From NCBI GenBank assembly GCA_905236465.1, contig CAJOQA010000130.1:1-12463 (forward strand): a stretch of 12,463 bases of DNA. The letters are read 5' to 3'. Both the position numbers and the translations under genes were made by a program. Positions 6,807 through 12,463 of the stretch are shown here, piece by piece. Under the pieces are notes generated by a model. The model saw only the letters and a list, made by a program, of their open reading frames with translations, was not told where the DNA came from and searched no databases. The DNA is from an uncultured Treponema sp. Lineage in GTDB: Bacteria > Spirochaetota > Spirochaetia > Treponematales > Treponemataceae. How positions within the stretch are numbered: the stretch's first letter is position 1; the number at the start of each line of letters is the position of its first letter.

Positions 6807-8081
6807 CTACCTAAAAGTTATTGGGGGTACACAAGCGAAAAAACTAAGGGGAAGGCTTATTGCTGTGTACATAATGTTAAGTATAGCACCAAATGCGGGT
6901 GAAAGAAAAGGTAGGAATAGGCCTAGTAGTATTGCTATCAAGCTGGTAGTTAAGAATATTGTTACCATTGGTGAGATTACAAGGGAGGCAATAATACCTA
7001 TAGGCATGATTGTTCCAAAAAGCGAAAGACTTATGGGGGCTGTTGCTGTTTGAGCCCCTATAGAGGCTGATAAAGAGTTTGAAATGCAAGCTGGCATTAG
7101 GGGGCAAAGATGCCTGTTTATACGTGAACTAAAGAGCAATATGCCCAAAAGGGAGGCATAACTTAGCATAAAAGCTGCGCTTTGAATATCATTTGGTAGG
7201 CAAACGCAATGTATTAAAAATGCTGCACATAGAACTTCAATCATATTTATATTTATGCAATAAACTGATTTTGCTAAAATAATTATTATTGCGCACAAAA
7301 GCGCCCTGAATAAGGAGGGTGACAGTCCTGCAAACCAAATAAAAAAAACAATTCCTAGGATTTTAAAAAATACTAGCGATTTTATGCCAAATACCCTTTT
7401 TCCAAAGTTTCCTGTTACCCCTGAGAAAAAAGACAAGTGCATCCCGCTTAGGGCAAGTATGTGGGATAAACCTGCATTTTTAAAAGCTTTTGCAATGCTT
7501 TCTTCTGTATATTCCCTAGAGCCGGAAAGCAATGAAAGTATAAGTCCGCCTGCTGCTCCCCAGGAAAAAAGTAAGCGCTTAAAAATCAAACGGCATATAG
7601 CCCGTAGATGTACTATTTGCCCAATAATACCTTGTTGGTGGCCTAAAGCTTTTATATCTTGTGCTATAAAAGCCATGTAGTTTTTTGACCAGTTTCCCTG
7701 ACAAATAATATTTTCACCCTTTTCTGCCAGTATTTTTTTTCCTGTTAAAGAGTATAGTTTCCCAGGGTATACGGACTCGACGATTTCAGATGGTAACAAT
7801 ACTTTTATAATTCCACTTCCTTCTGCTTCTATTTTAGAGTTTTCCCTGCTTTTTTCTACTTTATCTATATCAAGGTCAATCATATAGAATTTACCAGAAG
7901 AAATCTTTACAGGATTGCTACATATTGTTCCATAAACAGTATTTATTTGTTCAACGGCAATTGCAGACTTATATGGATTTGAAGTTTTTACTTTGATTAA
8001 ACCTGAAAAGATTAAGAATCCGCAGATGAGCGAAGAAAGAACAACCGGTTTTTTTAGATATGCAATGACAGTTCCTACCAT
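6807..8081 (-). CDS. ComEC/Rec2-type membrane protein lacking the C-terminal hydrolase domain
   Basis: ComEC forms the inner-membrane channel for single-stranded DNA in natural transformation. The competence-domain signature NAGLSHILALSGMHLS is at 202-217, preceded by LSGSREYTE and followed by GLSPSLFRALL (252-262), FMLSYASLLGI (304-314) and GAQTATAPISL (342-352). An N-terminal membrane segment (about 12-30) leads to an OB-fold-like stretch (about 45-130), as in DUF4131. The rest is largely hydrophobic, with perhaps seven or eight helices. Typical full ComEC is about 700-800 residues and ends with a metallo-beta-lactamase-like domain. This one stops at 424, directly after the last helices, with rsmA starting five bases later, so the missing part is not in a downstream frame. 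The ATG overlaps the upstream stop by seven bases and lacks a strong ribosome site. No other competence gene is visible, so DNA uptake is an inference from family only. Confidence 0.9.
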   Translation of the reverse strand: MVGTVIAYLKKPVVLSSLICGFLIFSGLIKVKTSNPYKSAIAVEQINTVYGTICSNPVKISSGKFYMIDLDIDKVEKSRENSKIEAEGSGIIKVLLPSEIVESVYPGKLYSLTGKKILAEKGENIICQGNWSKNYMAFIAQDIKALGHQQGIIGQIVHLRAICRLIFKRLLFSWGAAGGLILSLLSGSREYTEESIAKAFKNAGLSHILALSGMHLSFFSGVTGNFGKRVFGIKSLVFFKILGIVFFIWFAGLSPSLFRALLCAIIIILAKSVYCININMIEVLCAAFLIHCVCLPNDIQSAAFMLSYASLLGILLFSSRINRHLCPLMPACISNSLSASIGAQTATAPISLSLFGTIMPIGIIASLVISPMVTIFLTTSLIAILLGLFLPFLSPAFGAILNIMYTAISLPLSFFACVPPITFR

Positions 8082-9238
8082 TTGAGTTGGGCAAGAGCAT
8101 CTTTTGCTGCCTCAATTATTGTTTCAGGATAGTTAAGATAAGTTACATATAAGAGACAGTCAAAAGCAGCTTTATTACCTAAACCTCCTAAAGCGTTAAT
8201 AGTGGAAAGCACAACGGCTTCAACAGGTTCTGAATTATTTTCCATACTACTGTTAAGGAAGTCAAGATACTGGGTCAGGACTGTACAAGTGTCAGCAGAT
8301 GCAACAGATGCAATGTTTGTTATTACTTTAGCAAACTGCCTGCTGCTTATCAGCTTGTTTTCAAATTCCTCTTTTGCAAGCGGAAAATAACTTGTTGCAA
8401 GAGAAGCTGCCCTAGTCCATTTTACATCAGATAAAATCTGGAGTGAAAGCAACTGTACTTTTATTTGGTCCTGAGAAGAATCCTTTAATTCCCCCTTATT
8501 ATATATAGACTCTGAAAGTGCATTTTCCGCTACTTCTCCACATATTTTTTTCGATATTTTTTTACTTTTACTTACTATATTGAGAATTTCAAGTTTTTTT
8601 TCTGCATCTACATTTGCAAATATTGTAAGAATTTCATTTTCACAGGAATTCGCCATCTGTATATACGATTCCCTAAGTTCTTCTTTATAATCCGGCCAAA
8701 CATCTAGAATGTCAGCCAAAAAAAGAATATTAAAAGAAGCGATACTTCCATTATTTTTTAATAATGAGATTGCTTTTAATGTGGTTTTATCCATTTTTGC
8801 CTGAATTTGCATCTTACTGCTTACATAAGAGTTTAAAAGAGATGCAGTTGCTGGTGATTGAAAAAATTCAAGTTGCTCCAAGATTGCAAATTTTATTTCT
8901 TCATCAGAAAAGGATTTAAATAGGTCTGAAAGGTACTTAGAAGCCTTATCTTTTTCCTGATTGCTTAAAAAATCTTTTTTTAAACTTTTTATGGATTCTA
9001 GTGTAAAATCAAAGAAATCACTGTCATTTTCAAAAAAATCGTGTTCTTTAATCGCAAAATCCATAGATTCGAAACACAAGGAGTAATCGCCATTGCTACA
9101 TGCTACCTGCATGATTTGGATTTTATCTTTTAAGTTTCCTTTTAGATATTCACTTCTAAAATTTCTTGTTTCGGTGGCAAAAGCTCTGCTGCATAAAAAA
9201 ATAACTAAACTTATAATTTGAATTTTCTGCAGTTTCAC
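8075..9238 (-). CDS. Exported alpha-helical repeat protein of unknown function
   Basis: This 387-residue protein begins with a signal peptide ending AFA (residues 19-21), a good signal peptidase I site before T22. The mature part is almost wholly predicted helical, with recurring blocks of about 35-45 residues alternating hydrophobic and charged positions (for example FSDEEIKFAILEQLEFF, ALGGLGNKAAFDCLLYV). This resembles HEAT/ARM-type solenoids. No catalytic motif is seen. The start is GTG, supported by AAGGAG six bases upstream on the minus strand. The gene lies 18 nt after the PilZ gene and overlaps comEC by seven bases, so it is co-expressed with both. A periplasmic scaffold or protein-binding role fits the fold, but this is inference; no named family was recognised. 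Confidence 0.83.
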   Translation of the reverse strand: MKLQKIQIISLVIFLCSRAFATETRNFRSEYLKGNLKDKIQIMQVACSNGDYSLCFESMDFAIKEHDFFENDSDFFDFTLESIKSLKKDFLSNQEKDKASKYLSDLFKSFSDEEIKFAILEQLEFFQSPATASLLNSYVSSKMQIQAKMDKTTLKAISLLKNNGSIASFNILFLADILDVWPDYKEELRESYIQMANSCENEILTIFANVDAEKKLEILNIVSKSKKISKKICGEVAENALSESIYNKGELKDSSQDQIKVQLLSLQILSDVKWTRAASLATSYFPLAKEEFENKLISSRQFAKVITNIASVASADTCTVLTQYLDFLNSSMENNSEPVEAVVLSTINALGGLGNKAAFDCLLYVTYLNYPETIIEAAKDALAQLKW

Positions 9239-9256
9239 TTATATCTCCTTATTCAT

Positions 9257-10375
9257 CTACTGTAAGTCACCATTTTGTATTATTAAGCCCGTAGACTGAT
9301 CATCTTCTGAATCACTGTCCTCCATACTATCCTTTTCTGTTTGCAACATAGCTTCATTTATTTCTTTTTCTGTTTGTGGCAAAACGTTGTAAACATATGT
9401 TAATATGGAATTCTTCATGGCTGCATCTATATGGGTACATTCAAAATGCAACCTAGACTGATTTAGGGTTTTATTATATTCAACTGCCCTGATTACCCCA
9501 TACATCATTATGAAAGTATCATTTACGTTAAACTGAAGCTTTATCTGTATATGGGCTTTCCCCTTGCCTCCAATCCTAATCATTGCCCCGTCTTCACTTA
9601 TATCTTCTAAGAGGCATTTATAACCTGGCTCAGTATCAGCAACGTTAAAATCAACGACTGAAGACTTAATTATATACATTTGCGCATAAATTTCACACTG
9701 ACACCGAACTGACTGTCGTTTTTGAGCACGGTCTAAAGAGTTACTATGCTGTAAGAAAAGTGCCGATTCTCCGTGAAATACTCCAGAATCAAAGACAATT
9801 GTGTCAAAGGCATAACAGGCGTCGCCTTTGCGCCACAAATAAACACTTATCTTTTTCCCTACCCATTCATCAATCGGGATCATGTGTACTGTCTTATGTT
9901 TTTTATCTTCCTGTTTGGGAATCATTATGATAAGTTCCCTGCCATTATTGAGTATTTTTGAAAGAAATACCCCCTTTCCTGGCAGGATAATACGGAGTTT
10001 CTGCCCTACGTCCAAATATTTAGAGCTTTCTAGCCCTTTTTTCCCAGCAGCGTCAAGAGCTACCCTTGTACGAAATTTGTATAGTTTATCCAAAAACTGC
10101 TGTACTTTAAAAGAATTTATTGTGTTGTTTGTTCTTGCATCCATAATGACTTTAGAAATACAATCATTCAATGCTGGAACAGAAACATACAAGGCTATAG
10201 GATTTTCTAACTGACACTTTTTTGCCAGTTTCCACAGGATTCTAACTTCTCCCATCCTAAAAGATGAGTCTAATCCCGTTGAGTAGAATTTTATTTTATT
10301 GCTATTAATTACATATAAGCGTGCTAAAAGTGCAATGACTGCAAGTATTATTAAAAAAGAAATGACAATATTCAA
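9257..10375 (-). CDS. Membrane-anchored PilZ-domain protein (probable c-di-GMP effector)
   Basis: PilZ domains bind cyclic di-GMP and control motility, attachment or envelope functions. The C-terminal domain (about 218-330) carries both ligand motifs: RQSVR at 220-224 (RxxxR) and DISEDG at 258-263 (D/NxSxxG). One N-terminal membrane helix (about 3-24) precedes a helical region, then a beta-rich domain (about 120-205) with GQKLRIILPGKG and ISVYLWRKGDACYAFDT. That layout resembles the N-terminal domain of YcgR-like proteins. The C-terminal tail (335-372) is acidic and probably disordered. The start is TTG: a strong ribosome site sits just upstream, and the next Met (M41) would remove the membrane helix. 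It is the first gene of the eight-gene leftward operon. Ligand binding is likely since all motif residues are present; the process it controls is unknown. Confidence 0.9.
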   Translation of the reverse strand: MNIVISFLIILAVIALLARLYVINSNKIKFYSTGLDSSFRMGEVRILWKLAKKCQLENPIALYVSVPALNDCISKVIMDARTNNTINSFKVQQFLDKLYKFRTRVALDAAGKKGLESSKYLDVGQKLRIILPGKGVFLSKILNNGRELIIMIPKQEDKKHKTVHMIPIDEWVGKKISVYLWRKGDACYAFDTIVFDSGVFHGESALFLQHSNSLDRAQKRQSVRCQCEIYAQMYIIKSSVVDFNVADTEPGYKCLLEDISEDGAMIRIGGKGKAHIQIKLQFNVNDTFIMMYGVIRAVEYNKTLNQSRLHFECTHIDAAMKNSILTYVYNVLPQTEKEINEAMLQTEKDSMEDSDSEDDQSTGLIIQNGDLQ

Positions 10376-10376
10376 A

Positions 10377-10405
10377 TTGACCTCTCCTCACTTTTATTAT
10401 ATTAT
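10377..10405 (+). promoter_or_regulatory. Probable promoter of the CPBP protease gene
   Basis: TTGACC (10377-10382, five of six) and TATTAT (10400-10405, five of six) are separated by 17 nt. The start would fall near 10411-10413, only about 5-7 nt before the ATG at 10418, so the mRNA would be nearly leaderless. The box overlaps the leftward -10 almost completely. Confidence 0.5.
10380..10389 (-). promoter_or_regulatory. Ribosome binding site that fixes the TTG start of the PilZ gene
   Basis: The minus strand reads GAGGAGAGGT, then CAAT, then TTG. It is the strongest Shine-Dalgarno match in the spacer, and no ATG or GTG lies in a usable position near it, so TTG at 10375 is the most likely start. 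Confidence 0.75.
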
Positions 10406-10406
10406 A
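10401..10406 (-). promoter_or_regulatory. Probable -10 box of the leftward operon
   Basis: The minus strand carries a perfect TATAAT (10406-10401). Transcription would begin near 10394, giving a leader of about 19 nt that contains the ribosome site of the PilZ gene. I see no good -35 at 16-18 nt upstream, so an activator or a different sigma contact may be needed. Confidence 0.45.
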
Positions 10407-10417
10407 TCGCTTAATCT

Positions 10418-11131
10418 ATGAAAAAGAACTATATTTTTTTTGAATTCCCTATTGTTTTTATTTTTCTTATTCTTCCACCCATCTTACAAGTAGAAAGTAA
10501 CAGTCAGGTCTGGAATAAGGGCTTTTATATGGGAGCAATCATTCAGTTGTTTATAGCACTTTTTCTAGATTTTCAACATTACTATACAGTAAAAAATCTA
10601 AAATGTCTAGAAGAAAATAAAACTTTACGTTTTAAGACTTTAGTCACTGTCCTAAAATGGTGGCCACTTACGTTTGGTCTTTTAATGCTGATTTATGCTT
10701 TTTTCCTTACCCTTTCAATTTTATTCCCTTCAGTTTTTTCCTCATCAGCCTTTATTTCTTATTCCTTTTTGGATGAAAAAAGCAAAAGTATTTATTTTTT
10801 TAAGATTCTTTTTATTTTATTTTCCTTTATTTCAGCTGCCTATTATGAGGAAGTTCTTTACAGGCAGTTTTTCCCCAATTCCCTATTTTTTTTAGGGGAT
10901 TTCTTTCTTAAAAAAAAGAATAAAGTTCTACAGTTTCTTGCTGAAAGTATTTGCCTTGTTTTTTTTGCCTTAGCCCATAGGTATTTAGGTTTTGCAGCTG
11001 TGTTAAATGCCGCTCTGTGTGGGCTTGTCCTTAGAATTTGCACGATAAAAACAAAATCTGTCTATACAGGAACTCTGGCCCACTGCTTATATAATATACT
11101 TCTTTTTCTAGTCCTTTATAAGTCTAGTTAG
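10418..11131 (+). CDS. CPBP-family intramembrane metalloprotease (CAAX protease/Abi type)
   Basis: This polytopic membrane protein of 237 residues has about seven hydrophobic segments. The three active-site motifs of the CPBP (Rce1-like) family are present: EEVLYR at 144-149 (EExxxR), FALAH at 183-187 (FxxxH) and HCLYN at 222-226 (HxxxN). The glutamates and histidines are expected to hold the catalytic metal in the membrane. In bacteria, family members cleave membrane peptides or handle bacteriocin self-immunity, and many have no known substrate; eukaryotic relatives process CAAX proteins. No bacteriocin gene is visible next to it, so no immunity role can be claimed. The ATG has no Shine-Dalgarno sequence (CGCTTAATCT precedes it), fitting a leaderless transcript from the overlapping promoter. 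It diverges from the PilZ operon and ends in a terminator hairpin shared with the thrC promoter region. Confidence 0.88.
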   Translation: MKKNYIFFEFPIVFIFLILPPILQVESNSQVWNKGFYMGAIIQLFIALFLDFQHYYTVKNLKCLEENKTLRFKTLVTVLKWWPLTFGLLMLIYAFFLTLSILFPSVFSSSAFISYSFLDEKSKSIYFFKILFILFSFISAAYYEEVLYRQFFPNSLFFLGDFFLKKKNKVLQFLAESICLVFFALAHRYLGFAAVLNAALCGLVLRICTIKTKSVYTGTLAHCLYNILLFLVLYKSS

Positions 11132-11155
11132 GGCTTGAATACAAAGGACTTTTTT
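11110..11155 (+). terminator. Intrinsic terminator of the CPBP protease gene
   Basis: AGTCCTTT (11110-11117) pairs perfectly with AAAGGACT (11143-11150), and an inner stem AAGTC (11120-11124) pairs with GGCTT (11132-11136, one G-U). The loop 11125-11131 holds the TAG stop. Six T follow at 11150-11155. The left arm is coding sequence of the protease, and the right arm and T-tract lie inside the thrC promoter. Confidence 0.6.
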
Positions 11156-11163
11156 GTTAAAAT
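11135..11163 (+). promoter_or_regulatory. Probable thrC promoter
   Basis: TTGAAT (11135-11140, four of six) and TAAAAT (11158-11163, five of six) are separated by 17 nt. Transcription would begin near 11170, giving a leader of about 25 nt with AAGGTG (11183-11188) as the ribosome site six bases before the ATG at 11195. The spacer contains the right arm and T-tract of the preceding terminator. Confidence 0.55.
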
Positions 11164-11194
11164 GCATAAAAATACAAATAAAAAGGTGCTATTT

Positions 11195-12463
11195 ATGGTT
11201 TATACAGATACAAGAGACAAAAATGTAAAAGTCAATTTTAAGACTGCTGTCATGAACGGCATGAATGCTACTACAGGCGGACTTTATATCCCTGTAGAAT
11301 TCCCAAAACTTTCAGATTCATTTATCAACAGAATTCCAGAACCTTCCTTCCGTGAAGTTGCCTTTGAAATGGCAAAACCTTTCGTTAAAGATGAGATAGC
11401 AGATGGAGACCTTGAGTCTATAATACAGGATGCCTACCCTTTTACTGCCCAAATTGTTCCAATAGATAAGGTTACATACGTTCTTGAGCTTTTCCACGGT
11501 CCTACATGCGCTTTTAAAGATTTCGGGGCCCGTTTTATGGCTCGTGTAATGTCTTATTTCAATCGTTCAGAAGACAAAAATCTCCATATTTTAGTTGCAA
11601 CTTCAGGCGATACAGGAAGTGCTGTAGGTTCTGCTTTTTACAATGTTCCAGGAATTGATGTTACAATTCTTTATCCGGACGGAAAAATATCTCCGTTGCA
11701 GGAAAAGCAGTTGTCTACTTTTGAAGGAAATGTCAGGGCTTTAAAAGTAAAGGGAACCTTTGACGACTGCCAAAAACTTGTAAAAACAGCATTTACAGAT
11801 GCTGATTTAAGAGCAAAGTTCCGTCTTTCCTCTGCGAATTCCATAAATATCTCTAGGCTTCTTCCACAGGCCTTTTATTACATGTATTCTTCTCTTGTCG
11901 TGCGCAATAGGATTCCTCACGATAGCAAGATAGAAAATCCTTCGATAATCGCTGTTGTTCCTTCCGGAAACTTCGGTAATTTAACTAGTGGCCTGATTGC
12001 TAGGGAGATGGGAGCTCCTATAAGGGGCTTTACAGCGGCTACAAATGCAAACCACACGGTACCAGATTGGATTGCAACAGGTGACTACAAGGCCCGCCCT
12101 TCTGTTGCAACCCTTAGCAATGCTATGGATGTAGGAGCCCCAAGTAATTATGAGCGCATAGTTTCAATGTATAATCTTGATCAAGTTCGCGCCCTCTTTG
12201 CTTCTTATTGGACTGATGATGAGGGAACCCTGTCTGCTATTCGTGAATGTAATGACAAGACCGGTTACATCATAGACCCACATGGCGCCGTTGCATGGAA
12301 AGCTTGGAATGATTTGCGCCTTGGCGGTATGGAAAAACTTATGAATGGAAGTGCTGAAACAGATATTAGCAAGCCAGGTCTAACCGCAAATATTCCTTCA
12401 TGGGCAGAAAGCGTAATAGACAAAAGTGCAGTTGGTATTGTCCTTGAAACTGCACATCCTGCA
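11195..12463 (+). CDS. thrC: Threonine synthase (partial, 3' end beyond window)
   Basis: Threonine synthase converts O-phospho-L-homoserine to threonine and phosphate, the last step of threonine biosynthesis, using pyridoxal phosphate in the cytoplasm. The frame is open for 423 residues to the window edge. The PLP lysine is K108 in HGPTCAFKDFG. Other family blocks are ATSGDTGSA (135-143), SPLQEKQL with GNVRALKVKGTFDDCQ, SSANSINISR (212-221), and the phosphate-binding loop PSGNFGN (256-262). TGYIIDPHGAVA follows near the C-terminus. The sequence ends VLETAHPA, a block normally within about 50-60 residues of the C-terminus, so most of the protein is here. Start ATG is supported by AAGGTG. The order of blocks matches the ThrC fold of the E. 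coli/yeast type rather than the shorter plant/Bacillus type. A thrA/thrB neighbour is not visible in the window. Confidence 0.97.
   Translation, partial: MVYTDTRDKNVKVNFKTAVMNGMNATTGGLYIPVEFPKLSDSFINRIPEPSFREVAFEMAKPFVKDEIADGDLESIIQDAYPFTAQIVPIDKVTYVLELFHGPTCAFKDFGARFMARVMSYFNRSEDKNLHILVATSGDTGSAVGSAFYNVPGIDVTILYPDGKISPLQEKQLSTFEGNVRALKVKGTFDDCQKLVKTAFTDADLRAKFRLSSANSINISRLLPQAFYYMYSSLVVRNRIPHDSKIENPSIIAVVPSGNFGNLTSGLIAREMGAPIRGFTAATNANHTVPDWIATGDYKARPSVATLSNAMDVGAPSNYERIVSMYNLDQVRALFASYWTDDEGTLSAIRECNDKTGYIIDPHGAVAWKAWNDLRLGGMEKLMNGSAETDISKPGLTANIPSWAESVIDKSAVGIVLETAHPA

Noticed and set aside
8060..8081. An ATT start for ComEC at about 8069, downstream of TAGGAA
   Set aside because: TAGGAA lies at a suitable distance, but ATT starts are very rare and the overlapping ATG at 8081 is coupled to the upstream stop; the ATG was kept.
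9882..10214. 110-residue open frame on the plus strand opposite the PilZ gene
   Set aside because: It lies fully within the PilZ protein gene and has no motif or ribosome site; it is a shadow frame.
10418..11131. CPBP protease as a bacteriocin immunity or Abi defence gene
   Set aside because: The family includes immunity proteins, but no bacteriocin precursor, transporter or other defence gene is visible nearby, so only the protease family is claimed.
1..12463. Mobile element, prophage, CRISPR array or toxin-antitoxin module
   Set aside because: No transposase or integrase motif, direct-repeat array, terminal repeats, attachment-site duplication at the tRNA or toxin-antitoxin-like pair was found; the content is housekeeping in type.

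Overview
The window is low-GC, gene-dense chromosomal DNA. It looks like core sequence from a Treponema-like spirochete. That assignment is an inference from the gene set and style: a membrane-tethered PilZ protein, a short ComEC, several exported proteins of unknown function, a tRNA without an encoded CCA end, and frequent GTG or TTG starts. I could run no database search, so the genus is a best guess. No phage, insertion sequence, CRISPR array or other mobile element is visible, and no stretch over 300 bases lacks a gene.

Left part (1-2974). The N-terminal 469 residues of the transcription-repair coupling factor Mfd run leftwards off the window edge. Diverging from it is a rightward pair: an exported protein of unknown function, then a zinc-ribbon protein with a single C-terminal membrane segment. 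A tRNA-Leu(CAG) follows, with its own -35/-10 promoter and an intrinsic terminator. A perfect 8-bp inverted repeat sits between mfd and the rightward pair.

Middle part (2973-10375). Eight leftward genes are packed with gaps or overlaps of -7 to +18 nt and probably form one operon. In transcription order they are: a membrane-anchored PilZ (c-di-GMP effector type) protein, an exported helical-repeat protein, a ComEC/Rec2-type membrane protein without the usual C-terminal hydrolase domain, rsmA (16S rRNA dimethyltransferase), a YggS/PLPBP pyridoxal-phosphate protein, a small membrane protein of unknown function, an RluD-type pseudouridine synthase with an S4 domain, and a second RluA-family synthase without S4. 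Three of the eight (rsmA and the two pseudouridine synthases) concern rRNA or RNA modification, so the theme is translation and ribosome maturation mixed with envelope proteins. The operon ends inside the T-tract of the tRNA-Leu terminator, which lies on the other strand.

Right part (10376-12463). A CPBP-family intramembrane protease gene diverges from the operon across a 42-nt spacer in which the two predicted -10 boxes overlap. It ends in a hairpin terminator interleaved with the promoter of thrC (threonine synthase), which runs off the right edge.

I do not see a convincing new multi-gene system. The points most worth a second look are the compact regulatory architecture (inverted repeat at mfd, overlapping divergent promoters, terminator nested with the thrC promoter), the ComEC without hydrolase domain, the PilZ protein heading a ribosome-maturation operon, and the zinc-ribbon/exported-protein pair.
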